NCBI GenBank assembly: GCA_003344405.1
Contig: NOWV01000240.1
Span: 31,614 to 95,613 of the forward strand
Direction of reading: 5' to 3'
From: Trichoplax sp. H2
Taxonomy: Eukaryota > Placozoa > Uniplacotomia > Trichoplacea
Length of the DNA stretch: 64,000 bases
The notes beneath the pieces are model-generated. The model was given only the letters and a program-made list of their open reading frames with translations. It searched no databases and had not been told where the DNA came from. Position numbers and translations under genes: made by a program. This document shows, piece by piece, positions 37,001 through 49,050 of the stretch (positions are counted from its first letter, which is position 1; every line of letters begins with the position of its first letter).

Positions 37001-39329
37001 TGTTAGTATTGGGATAAAGGCTCTATTGATAATATGTTCGTATAATAGTAAGTCGACGTTAGTTTAGTAGATGAAATCGGATTTTAGGAAATTACATAGA
37101 AGTTACTTTAAATATTACAGTAGTTGTGACTTGAAGAATTGCTTGAAGGGAGATTGAATTCATCTATGAAACTATGTTGTATTCTGTTCTAGTCGACATG
37201 GTTAATTTGTCTAGTAAGAAGTAAGGCAATAAAAAATTGTGAATTGGCGTCTATGCGATATCAAATATGTATGGTAGTTTTGCATTTACTCGATGTAATA
37301 GCTTTATACAAATGTTATTGTTTTTAATTAAGATATCAATATCATTCTGTTAAGATTCATGTTTTGATCACTTAAAAGAATTGTCGTTTTTTCTTGTGTT
37401 GTATATCATTTTTATTTATTTTACGAGTACCTATATTCGGAGAAAGAGTATCTTCTGATTAATTATTATTAATAACTCATTCAATTTCTTGCAAAGATAA
37501 AAAATATCAAATTTGATTTCATAATAGGTAGATGTATAGTTTTATTGGTTGCGCTGTATTTACAATATTATGTATCCACACGATAAAGATGAATATTCGG
37601 AAATTGAGATGCGATACTCGTAAATTTTATGACCTATCGTAGTTTAGCATCTAAATTCTATCCAACTCCAAAGCCGTAGATTGAATAGATATCTCTTATG
37701 TATTTTATGTGCAAGCACATATGAATTTATATACTGCCATACTAAGCGGCAGTGATGCATCTTAATATGATGGTGGTATTAGTTTTAGTCAATTGCAGTA
37801 GGAATATGTTTTAAAAGCGTACTAGTGTTATGAACTAAAGTACTGTGTAGCGTAGGATTGTTTCTGTGGTGAATAAAGTAGTTGTAGACGATGGCTGTTA
37901 TAATGAAATTTCGGGTTAGAGGATTGCAAACCTAGGGGTTACAAAACCCATTTATTACATATTTTGGCGCTACGAGTACTACATCTATAGATTTTAATAG
38001 GGGAGTTTTCTAAATTGTCAATAATTTTAATAATGGCTATTCACTGCAGTATCGCTTATAAACGAATTCGACGAGTTGCTAAGTACTATAAATTTTCGTA
38101 TTTTGGTACATCGTGAATTATTTGCCGATGTTAACACCGATATAATGAGTTAATTTCGAATCGCTACCATTATTGTACATTTGAAGCAGGGAATGAAGAG
38201 CTGAATATAATTATGTCAGCATTGTATTACATCATGGCTAAAAAATGATTGCAGCTATGCTATTGTACATGCTCAGTGGCTAAGCTAATAACTCACCATA
38301 TGTTATTGCAAAAACTGAGAAATTACCTACAACATATAGTGCTTTTGGGGTATGGAATGCCTTAGTTCGTTTATGTTTATTTATAGGCCAACCATCCAAG
38401 TTGTATTGACCCATTAGTAATAATGTTCGGTAAAGCTTTGCTGGGTTGCTTAAATGAGAAAGAAGGTGAATGATAGAATTTGACGCAAAAATACTGTCCC
38501 TTTCATATGGAATCTACGATCACAAAGTATTAATTTTGCTTCACACTCGTACATTAAATCGCACGGCATTAAAGTAACTACGCCGAGTGGGCGAAAATTT
38601 ATAAGTTAGAACAAGTATGACTAAATATCTAGATTTGCTCTGCATAGATTAAAAGATAATACCTATTGTCGGCATAGAAATGGAGATCTCTAGCAGTTTA
38701 TAATATTGGATTTGGCTGTATCTTCGCTTTCGCCAAGACAACGAAGGCTGTGAACAGTTTATGAAATAACTGAATAGCCGACTACATTTCTGGTTTTAAC
38801 TTCATTTGAACTCGGTAAAGTGTTATGCTATACTGAATCATTCATTATACAGGGATTAGTCGATCCTTTGCTCGTTATACTTCGTGCACTATTTTACTTT
38901 ACAATATATCACTGATGGGATAGGGCACAAATATGGGGTTGTAGTAGTTGTAACTCAAACACAACTCGATCAAATATGTCAAAAATTTTATCTGGAGACA
39001 CTCGATACGAGCAGAAGAATTGATGCTTGTTTATTAACTGTAAATGAGATTTCGATATTACTATAATTACGCTGAAAATTGCAGATAAAATTGAGCAATG
39101 ATCAGTCTCCATTCTATGAGTAAAATATTAATAAATATTACGTAGAACCATGTTGTAATCACATAAAAATCATTAAATGATAATATTCCATTCACTTGTA
39201 TACAAATTACACTGTAGTTGAGTATGACCATTGCCATGAATAATAATAGTGTTCAATACGATAAGTAACTCAACAAATTTGAATATTACTGTATACCCTC
39301 GACTATCCTCCTTGGTAAATATTTCAACC
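34009..39329. other. Largest intergenic interval (5.3 kb), no gene seen
   Basis: Between the CE-6 5' end and the CE-7 3' end. There is no open frame of note until the shadows at the right edge, and I could not assemble spliced exons on either strand. AT-rich, with long stretches lacking any obvious repeat. A large unseen regulatory region, an RNA gene or a gene made of very small exons cannot be excluded. Confidence 0.4.
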
Positions 39330-41528
39330 CTACAGGTTTTCATCTTCAGCTTTGGTATTATTTATTAAATGTGTCAAATTTTTGGATGGCCCCCGCCGGT
39401 AGCGGACTACACAGTATATTACTATGGCAATTGCAATGGCACATAATAAACCAAACTGAACGTAAGTTCCAGTAATGTAGGCGGGATCGGCACATTGCTT
39501 TGGCGATGGAGTAAGCGGTGGAGTAAGTGGTGAAGTATTTTGAGTACACTTACTCGGTTGCTTTGTTAATTGTGGCCAGAATTGATTCCAAAATGCAACA
39601 TAGTTTGCTCGTGGTGAGCGGTAGACCTGTGGAGCTAATGCTACTTTTAGATAATTTCCAGTATTGGAATTGTACTTTGGCCATACGACGGGATTATTTG
39701 AGACTGGGTTTCTGAAAAAATTAAAGTAGAGCAGTATTAAATCAAAGTTAGCTAATCAATCGGGTTTTCATTAACTAAAATAATTTACTCTAATGAAGTT
39801 GCGATTAGCATTGTACTGTAAAAATTCTACCCTTAATTAACTTATTAAATAATGAAGGCAAAGGCTTGATGATCAACAGTGATCGTTTCAATTTGTACTT
39901 CGATATAGATGTACGAGACTTTTTGTATTGTACTTAGTATCAATAGAAAATGTGATAGATCATAGCTGTTTTAGTTTACACTAGTAACGATTAGGATTTG
40001 TTAATGTCTGAACTTAATACAGGGATTAAAGAGAAGACAATTTTGATTAATTAATTTAATAGATGACTTGCCCGTTATAGACGAAATTGGACCAATACTG
40101 AATCAAAGAATGGCTAATACGGAGGTCATTTGGTGAATATCTCCTATTGTCATTGGTCGGTTGACGAATGGGATAACCAAAAAGATAGCTGATCTCAGAT
40201 CCAACCGGTATATACTTGGGCTTAAAAGCAAAATTGATGGAATCGTTGATAGGATAGCTAAATTGATACATGTACGATGAAATTCCTTGAGCAGCAAACT
40301 TCTTCAATGTAGAAACCAGTGGAGCTGTAACGATGTAATCGGAATATAAGTATGATAATTGTTGCTGATTAGTGACAGGGGATGATTCGTTATTCCAATC
40401 TGTATAGCGATTTTCAATGGCAGATCTTGCAACAAGATTAGTGTAACTGAATAACCAATCAAGTTGAGTTATAAATTGCTGTCGTTGAATTCCACTACTC
40501 GAACCAGAAACAGGATTGGCCACACTTGCCATAACCTGAACCTGACGATTAAATTGATTATTGTTTAAAGCCACTACAGGATCAGTTTGAATAATATTTC
40601 CATCGATAACAGCTTTAAACATGTTATCGTATGTTGAAGGAGTTAAAGATGATTGAACAGATAAAATGTTTGCAATAGGTAAATTGCGTAAACAGGATAG
40701 GATCGATTTTGCGGTCGTTTGTACACTACAATGAGATTTTTTGAGGAATTGTTGCATAGATTTATTGGTTGCATTTAAATTCGAATAATACATACGTGGC
40801 ATGAGTGGAGATCCACTGACCAAGGCAATGCGTTGATATAAGCCATGTTGTTGTGTTGAATTTAGAAATTGTAAACCAATTGAGAAGGCACCAGTGGATG
40901 TACCAGCTAAAGTGACTCGCCTAGGGTTACCACCAAAATTGGCAATATTCTTTTGAATCCACTGTAAGGCCATGACCTGATCTAAGATGCCTAAATTAGG
41001 TGTAATGATCGATCGACCCATGGTATCAGTCCCTGTTAAATAGCCTAAAGCTCCTTGACGAAAATCGAAGGTCACAACAATCAATTTGCCAGTGACGGCG
41101 AAAGCTTGACCATTGAATAACTCCGTATTCATCGAGGATGGAGAATCACCATGAAGCCAAACAAGAACAGGTAAAGGATTATTTGACGATTGATTTGCTG
41201 GTACGTAAACATTCAAGTAAAGACAGTCTTCACTTTTGGTTGAAGTTGAAGAATCTGCAATACTGTGATAACATAACTTTGGTGTAGTCGTAGCTTGGCG
41301 TATTCCTGTCCATTTGGTAGGTTGTACAGGGCGATAAAATCGAAAATTTCTGACTGGCGGTTGAGCATAGGGTATGCCAAGAAAAGTAAAGCATGATTGA
41401 TTACTATTGATAGGTGTAATGTTCCCTTTGATTTTTCCTGAATCAATTTGAACTGTCAAATCACTTTGAATGAAAGCATTATTACAGACTAGATTGATCA
41501 AGACGAGTGCCAATACAACGGTCTTCAT
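39330..41528 (-). CDS. CE-7: membrane-anchored esterase-like pseudoenzyme
   Basis: Exons 41528-40072 and 39711-39330 join in phase 2 across a GC-AG intron (AACGG then gcaagt; ttttttcag acceptor), about 612 aa. If the intron is retained, the frame stops six codons later. Signal peptide about 1-19. Family blocks are clear: FLGIPYAQPPVRNFRF, EDCLYLNVYVP, GTSTG with Ser211. The acid site reads SVANPVSGS with no Asp or Glu, the His block reads YIPVGSEISYLFGYP with no His, and the oxyanion loop reads HGDS. Only the serine of the triad remains, so catalysis is very unlikely. The tail has VVWPKYN, VAFWNQFWPQL, a Thr/Pro stalk, a helix (FGLLCAIAIAIVIYCVV) and a cytoplasmic tail ending EDENL. The layout is like neuroligin: dead esterase ectodomain, stalk, one helix, short tail. 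A binding role is inferred. Confidence 0.9.
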
Positions 41529-42183
41529 AACGGTCCTTGATGTCGACTAAATAGGGATGAAAACTCTTTTTACAACTGTTCCGTTTCTATCGATGCAAAT
41601 CGAGGAGAAAAAATGAATCACTTTGGGCCCCTGTTCCCTATAGCGTTTTTGTCATACGATCTTTTACTTTGTCCTATTTACCGACTGTAATCTATTTATT
41701 TATTTTCACTTACTTGTTAGTACAGTACAGTAGCGTGGTAAAGGAGTTTCTAAATTTATTAATGGCAGGCCATCAAATGCATTATTCATTCATCCCAAGC
41801 TGTCGATGATAAGATCGAGAACGCTGATAGGACAGTACTATACCGTATTGTATAGTATCGATTATCAGCCTGGTTATCCATCGTGTTTTCTGTATAGGCA
41901 TTACGGGCCAAGAAAATATTCCTTTTCTCCCCTATGGTAATTTGTAGTCAGTGTCTTTGTCTGAAAGAAAATGGTTGAGTTATTAGGTTCCAGTATGGAC
42001 CAAGTACAGTGCGGTATAATTTATTGTCGTCCGAAAGGGATAAGATGCTTTCACCTCTGACAAAGTATAAAACAGTATCCAATCGGAAGACCTCAAATTT
42101 AATTGGCTTGTGAATTATTAGAAGAAGAAGAAGAATGATGATAATAATTGTTATTATTGTTGTTGTCTAGGCTATTTTATCTT

Positions 42184-42520
42184 AGCCATTTTGTTTCAAA
42201 TTGTCCTACCCAAAGTGCTCATGGTGTTGCATGTGTCAAAAATTCTCCATATTCGTCCAGCTAGAACAAGTAATATTCTCTACCATTTTACTGAAAGACG
42301 ATAATTGCATTACAGTATTCATCTTATTTCGCTATATATTATTATTATTATATACAGTACGGTGTGTTTATTTTAGTTTCAGATTGCCAAAATCCTTCTC
42401 GAGGTGCTTTAAATAATCAAAAGACCTCGAAATTTCATAACGGTGTGTAAAACTTTTACCTACGGGTACATCTAATAATAATATTGAATATAACCATTAC
42501 TTAATATAGTCTCTTTAATT
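42184..42520. repeat. Duplicated block, left copy
   Basis: Starts TTTTGTTTCAAATTGTCCTA and is nearly identical to 43022-43355. Differences are a few single bases and the length of a TTATTA run. It has no recognisable content of its own. Confidence 0.9.
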
Positions 42521-42784
42521 TAGGAACAAGATTCTGAAAACGAAATAAACACCTTGTACTGTATATATGTGTATATATATTATATAACAAAAGTATTGGA
42601 GATTGTAAATTGAATGCTAGTTATCTCCATTTTACCATATCTACGTATTACACATAGAGTTAACTCCATGGTATTACATGACTATACCACAGTACTTGCA
42701 AATAAAGTACTACGCTGTTGGAACGCCTGAAGACCAGTGTTTTGCGATCGTCGACCTAATACTGTAGATTCTACAGTAACGTAC

Positions 42785-43000
42785 ATGCTTTGCAACAGCT
42801 ACATGTCCAAGGTACAATAGTGTCTATAAAATAGTTCAAAGAAATTGTAACATGCAACATTTTCTTTCTTGTTGGGTACCGTAGTTCATGCTTTGCAACA
42901 GCTAGAAGTCCAAGAAACAATAGCTTCTATAAAATAGCTCAAAGAAATTTGTAACATGCAACACTTGCTTTCTTGTAGGGTACCGTAGTTCATGGTCTCA
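42785..43000. repeat. Two tandem units of about 105 bases
   Basis: Two units each run from CATGCTTTGCAACAGCTA through TCTATAAAATAG, CAAAGAAATT and GTAACATGCAAC to GGGTACCGTAGTT. A second pair of the same units lies at 43356-43540, right of the gap. Confidence 0.85.
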
Positions 43001-43001
43001 T

Positions 43002-43021
43002 NNNNNNNNNNNNNNNNNNNN
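43002..43021. other. Assembly gap (20 N)
   Basis: A run of 20 N. The true size of the missing sequence is unknown. The sequence to the right restarts in a near-copy of 42184 onward, so the gap may join two haplotypes of the same locus. Confidence 1.
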
Positions 43022-43540
43022 TTTTGTTTCAAATTGTCCTACCCAAAGTGCTCATGGTGTTGCATGTGTCAAAAATTCTCCATATTCGTCCAGCTAGAAC
43101 AAGTAATATTCTCTACCATTTTACTGAAAGACGATAATTGCATTACAGTATTCATCTTATTTCGCTATATATTATTATTATACAGTATACAGTACGGTGT
43201 GTTTATTTTAGTTTCAGTTTGCCAAAATCCTTCTCGAGGTGCTTTAAATAATCAAAAGACCTCGAAATTTCATAACGGTGTGTAAAACTTTTACCTACGG
43301 GTACATCTAATAATAATATTTAATATAACCATTACTTAATATAGTCTCTTTAATAGTGTCTATAAAATAGTTCAAAGAAATTGTAACATGCAACGTTTTC
43401 TTTCTTGTTGGTACCGTAGTTCATACTTTGCAATAGCTAGAAGTCCAAGGTACAATAGCTTCTATAAAATAGCTCAAAGAAATTTGTAACATGCAACACT
43501 TGCTTTCTTGTAGGGTACCGTAGTTCATGGTCTCATTAAA
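43022..43540. repeat. Duplicated block, right copy
   Basis: Matches 42184-42520, then jumps directly to the tandem units, skipping the roughly 310 bases that separate them in the left copy. It ends with the same CATGGTCTCAT that abuts the gap in the left copy. Confidence 0.9.
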
Positions 43541-44252
43541 CACACTTTTCAATGCATTATCCAGAATATCTGGAGATATGTAGTGTACTGTAGGTTACTA
43601 CGAGTACTGCATCCTGGTCTCATTAAATTTCAAGTAAGATAGCAATACTACAGCATTAGATAATTTCGCATTGGCAGCATCACACTGTCCTGAAATAACG
43701 GTATACTGTATCACTCTAAAAATGAATATACAGTACTTTAGTACAGTACAATGCACATCCACTCATACACAATATTCATCCTGCCTGATTAATTCATTTA
43801 TTTATCAATCATCCGATTAAGTTAACTAAGCATCTTTTACTGTACAGTATAGCAATGGATACGAATTTTCAAACATTTCTGATTGTAATGTTACTGTTAC
43901 TGTTAGTCACAATATTGAAGGCTGTGCGCATTTAATATGCCTGTAAAACTTATCAACATAATTTATCTTAGCAAAGAGATGCCACAGAGTACCCTTTTGC
44001 AAACCAAATACAGTACTATAAATAAGATTGAAAAGCCTTGAAAGAGTTGCTCGAGTTTGCAGCTTGTAATATACAAAATTGACAATAACCGCAAAAATGT
44101 TACCATTACGAATTGCTGATTCGGATGTGCAGAATGTAGCCTAATCTAGTTACAATTAACATTGTATACTACTGAACTACATTTCCAATACTGTATTGAC
44201 TTAATACGAGTATTACAGCAAAATAGAGTAGAGTTTATCATTATACCACGTA

Positions 44253-46523
44253 TTACAAAGCATTGTTGTCATTTCCTGCAGATGCAAGTCTTGCTATATT
44301 TCGAGAAGGCCATTTTCGATATTTAAAAATAAAAAATATAATCATAGTTGCAGCTAAAGTACATAATACCGCAAATTGTATGTATGTAGCAAGCATGTAT
44401 GAACGGCTAACACATGTTTCTGGCATGGTCGAATTTTCTGGCGATGAATTATTAACAGAGGCTAATTGAGGCCATAAATCATTCCAAAAAGCTACATAGT
44501 CAGCACGAGGTGCCTTCTGGACACCAAGAGTTGAAGCTAGTTGCAAACATCTTTTACTTTTAGAGTCATACCTAGGCCATGTAATGCCATTGACTGGCGT
44601 GGATGTGGGATTTCTAGACATTAAAGCAACGTCATGTTGATTTATTAGTACCACCTAGATAAATTTGCGAGAACAACATCTCCGGTGATAAAACACCTGC
44701 CTATTCAATCTATCCTATTTTCTAGCAATGATATATTCGTTGACAGTAAAGAGCTTTACAGTACTGTAGTATACAGTATTACTATTAATGATTATAATCA
44801 AGATAGGGCATTGAGCACGGTCATCACTATAGAGTAAAATCTAAATAATCAATGGAAAGATTGTTCAGTAATTTGTTCGCTATTCATTATAGTAAATACG
44901 CGTACATCTAGTAGTCCCTTCATCGTTATCGTACTTTGAACTTTGATGATTTAAACATGTGACAACCTCATCATTCATTACAGCCTAAACTTACCCGGAT
45001 GCAACGAAATTTGACCATAGATTAATCATTACTCTGCTTAATTTCATATCCTCGCTGGTGTACGAATTACCCTTATGAGACAAATTTAACATTGGGTAAC
45101 CAAAAATATACGGTATTTCCATAGAATGTACAACGCCAACATGAGGTGGGAAGTAGCCAGAGTTGATTATTTTATGATTGAATTGGTAAAAATAGGTTAC
45201 GATGCCATTATCAGACATTTTGTTTAACGTGTATGCCATTGGTGAATTAAATATTCTGTCGGTGAAAAGATCCGATGTCATTCGCAAGTTATTGGCAGGA
45301 GACGTTACGTTTGACCAAGCAGTGTAACGATAGATGACGACTGATCGAGCAGCTTGGCTTGCATTGGGAAATTCTCGATTGATATAATTGAAGAACATCT
45401 GGCGAGGCATACCATTATTTAATTGCGGAATTAGAGCAATGAATAAGTCCCCTTCATTTTTTAACACTCCACCAATTACCTTGACGTTTTTATTTTTCAA
45501 AGTACCAGCCTTGAACAGCCTTTTTGGATCGTCGCTAATTAACGTCCCATCGACGACGATTCTGTAAGCTTCGCTAAGGCCCAAGATAGTACTAGTTTTA
45601 CCTTGAATAGAAATAATATCGCCAATAGGCAGATTACGTAAACAGCTTAGAATGTTTTGATTTGAGGCAGATATGTCGCAGGTTGTACGAGACAGAAAAT
45701 TTTTGTAAGCTTGGCTAGTTGATTTAAGATCTGGATAATATAACGTAGGCAGTACAGGTGAGCCCCCAGCCATGATGCCTTGTCTATAAAGCGTCTCTTG
45801 CATTGGTGTTGTTGTAATAAACAGACCAACCGATGCAGCGCCTGCAGAGTGACCGCTAATGGTAACACGCTGAGGATCGCCACCAAATTGGGCTATATTT
45901 TGTTGTACCCAACGAAATACTGCTTGTTGATCATGCAAGCCAAGGTTTGGAGTTATAATAGGCATACCATTACGATCCATTCCAGTCAAAAAACCGAGCA
46001 CACCACGACGGTAGTCAAAGGTTACTACAACCATATTACCTAAAGTGGCCAACGCTTCACCATTCCACCAGGCCGCATTGCCCATTCCTAGTGAGCCACT
46101 ATGGATCCATACCAGTACAGGTAGCTTGGATGCTCCTACCTTAGGTGTGAAAACATTTAAATACAGGCAGTCTTCATTTTGGCTTCCTATTACGTCCGTG
46201 AAATTGGCAAAATTGAGACTATAGCAAAGATTGGGTACAGTCTTGGCTTGGAGCACATTGTTCCATTTCATCACCGGCGTGGGTAGATGAAATCGTAACT
46301 GGCCCACAGGTGGGTTTGCATAAGGTATTCCTAAGAAAATAGCGCAATCTTTATTTTCTACTTGGACCATGGTACCTTCTACTTTACCTGCGTTTGTATC
46401 TACTGTGACAGATCCATTTTCGGCCACAGAACCGCTCATAAAGAAAGCGATTAAAGTAATGATCAGTGTCAATTGCATATTTTGAACTGGTTTCATCGGA
46501 TTGCCTAAGGACCTTTTATCCAT
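44253..46523 (-). CDS. CE-8: carboxylesterase/cholinesterase-family enzyme, membrane anchored
   Basis: Exons 46523-44995 and 44613-44253 join in phase 2 (TCCGG then gtaagt; gtctag acceptor), about 629 aa. The longest frame starts 15 residues before MQLTLIITLIAFFMSG, which is the better signal peptide start (Met16). Core: FLGIPYANPPVGQLRF, EDCLYLNVFTP, Ser226 in GHSAG, Glu357 in KNEG and His466 in GVVHSMEIPYIFGYP. It is the only member with both an intact His and a Glu as acid; CE-1 and CE-3 to CE-6 use Asp. The oxyanion loop is HSGS. The second exon has GITWPRYD, VAFWNDLWPQL, a short linker with one Cys, and a helix (YIQFAVLCTLAATMIIFFIF) with tail KYRKWP to NDNNAL. It should be a type I surface enzyme. 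An inverted repeat lies 93 bases upstream. Confidence 0.92.
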
Positions 46524-49050
46524 CGAATTTCCAACTGCCTAGGGAAAATTGTGAAATACTTCTGCAAAATTCCCAATGTATTGTTTTGCATATTGTCGAT
46601 TACATTTGAACTGATACGGTATTGTACGGTACTGTACACTGTAGAGGACAGTGCAAAACACTGTACTGTACAATACCGTCACTCAATAAGAACGAGTACA
46701 GTACAACTTACTGTACTGTACAGTACTCAGTACTGTACTCTATTGGCAAATGGCAATCTGCCGTCTTGCCTCGGAGCTAGACCTGACGGCTGGCTCTAGC
46801 AACTACGTGATAAAAGAAAGAATGATAATTACGTAATTAAATTAGGGTTCCTAATAATATTGTATATCGCATGAATATGAGTATGAACTTGCTACACTTT
46901 CTTGTTTATCGTAATAATAATTCAATAGTCCAGTAGGGCTTGAGCACTGAACAATCACGAGTCCAATAGAGATTAAGTACCGAACTAACTTTATTATGCA
47001 TTAGGAGCCGTTATACTGTATATAAGAGACAATTACCAGTAATGTGCAATAACGGACATGCCATGAATGTTAACGACAATCTTATCTTATTCATAATAAG
47101 ATAACAACTTATTTTCCTAGATATGCTATCTAGGACTTAATCGTCATCATTACAGAACAACTGCAGAAATATACTGTACTGGAATAAACAGGCTTATTCA
47201 ATATGATAGATCTTAGCGATACTATGTCTACAACAACGATATTATTTCGTAACAGAACTATTTAAAGAAAACCATGTATTTACTGTTATATACAGTAGAT
47301 GACAGTATCGCTAAAACCCTTATATATCATACAGTTCGTATTGCGGTACAAATTTCATTTTTATCATCTACATGCGGGATTTACAGTACAACTGTATCAC
47401 ATTGATATATCTAAGCCATTTAGCAGTTTCGTTCAGGCATACCTGGCTCTTTAAAATACTGTACACTGTACAGTAGCTACGGCACTGTATAGTGGGAAAA
47501 CGAAGCTCAACTTTTATGACTAGTGATGAATTTTGAAAATTTAGGCTGTTGTGAATGTAATTGATTTGACAGTACACATACACCCAGTAGTCAATACAAT
47601 ATTATCTCTATCGCCCTAGAGGCACTGTTGAACTTAATGTACTGTTTTGCATTTATACGTGTACAGTATATATACAGTACAGTATACGCGTATGCTATAT
47701 GTACAGTACTGTATATGCGTGGATGTAAGTTAGGCATGTAATCTTTTTAAGATGTAGTACAGGATGATTTTGCAGTTTTGTTTTAAAATACTATCTGTAA
47801 GTACAGTAACCTCAACTGTGGATTGTTCATTGAATTGCAGGTGGCCTCATCACTTTTCAGCAGATGGATGTACCTTAGGCGTGAAACGATCACATTTACG
47901 TGTTATAGAACTATGCATTAAAAGTGGTGGAATTACTGTACTGTGCCGACTTTAAGTAGTGTATATTAAAGCGTAAAGGTGATAGTTTGATTAATAATAC
48001 TCTACATATATAATCAACTAGTCGACCCCCCCTACTTCTGATGCTTAGCTTTATTTATTTATTTATTTTAGACGGTAGAATGCACTACATGCATATGATC
48101 GTCTCAAGTTAATGCTACACTCTACAGTAGTTTAAAGTTATTGATCTTGAAGAAATTTATTACCGTAGTATAGCCCCTAGGGGAGCAATTAAATAATACA
48201 CTCGGACAGGACTACTAATATTTCAATCTTATAATTTATTGATCTACTGAAACATTTTACTTTTAGGATAGAAGTGGCACAAACGTGAATAATTACAGCC
48301 ACTTTGTATTCCTGTTCAACTATAATGTAACTTTCATTGCATGGGGAAATAGACTAAACTCCAGGTCCTATTATATAAGCACATCTTATACTCGTATACA
48401 GCTCAGCGCTATTAAAATTGAATCTTTATTAGCTTATTTCTGAGGTTTATTCTAGTCAAAAAAGTAACGTAATCTAACTTGCAGTCTCTGTCATCAAAAT
48501 TGCTGAAATTCATCCTTTTCCTGAGATTAGAATTTCGGATTTATTATCATTTTATGGTAGTATACTATCGGATGTTCTTTTAATGAGTTCATATTCGGTT
48601 GCAGTTAGTATTAGATCGAAGTAGTTTACAAGAGAAATAAAGTTTAAACCTCCATTGGCGTCGCTTGAATATTTCAAGATTGCTACCTTAAATAAAAGGG
48701 CATTACTGTATACAGTACACCGTAGATCGCGATTAATGATTTAACTACTGCATTACAACATTATACCGCGTATGTTTGTACAACATGATATTTATCTATA
48801 TCGCCGAATGGTGTAAAACTGTCCAAATCATATGCAATAGAGTAGTTGAGACAGTAGGAGACAAACGAAGACTGCCATCGGCTACTGTATCAAAATTTTC
48901 TGAAAAAAATATACTTAATAGCGGTATCGAATAGTATAGTACAATATTGGTTTGAATTTCCAGTCCAAATATTTATCGCCAGTAATGTAATGAGCGCCTA
49001 GGTTTTTTAAGGCAAAGGCAAAACTGGTGAGTTAAAATAACTCGTCAGTA
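46524..49050. other. Intergenic between CE-8 and UCHL5, palindrome-rich
   Basis: CE-8 promoter at the left, UCHL5 3' flank at the right. Dense in TACTGTAC, GTACAGTA and GTATACAGTA words, most strongly at 46611-46745, 47455-47480 and 47640-47730. Short open frames here run through these repeats and are not credible genes. A TTTA microsatellite lies at about 48050-48070. Confidence 0.5.
46616..46679. repeat. Inverted repeat upstream of CE-8
   Basis: ACGGTATTGTAC (46616-46627) is exactly complementary to GTACAATACCGT (46668-46679), with further imperfect pairing inside built from TACTGTAC words. It could form a hairpin or cruciform 93 bases upstream of the CE-8 frame. Confidence 0.75.

Larger units (their letters stand above)
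41529..44252. other. Intergenic with duplicated block around the assembly gap
   Basis: Between CE-7 and CE-8. It holds a GAA/GAT/TTG-type microsatellite (42121-42166), two copies of a block of about 330 bases on either side of the gap, and tandem repeats of about 105 bases. The open frames seen in the repeated block (71 and 97 codons) are the same sequence twice and show no protein features. From about 42.7 kb, TACAGTA-type palindromes become frequent. Confidence 0.55.

Noticed and set aside
34009-39329. Hidden multi-exon gene in the 5.3 kb interval
   Set aside because: Scanned both strands for conserved motifs and splice-linked frames and found none.
42201-43285. Two similar small plus-strand frames around the gap, one interrupted by N
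   Set aside because: They are the same duplicated non-coding block seen twice; no protein features.
3222-44253. C-terminal PDZ-binding motifs on the anchored esterases
   Set aside because: Only CE-7 (ENL) fits any class even loosely; the other tails (AVA, KRH, MKS, HKF, NAL) do not, so no general claim is made.
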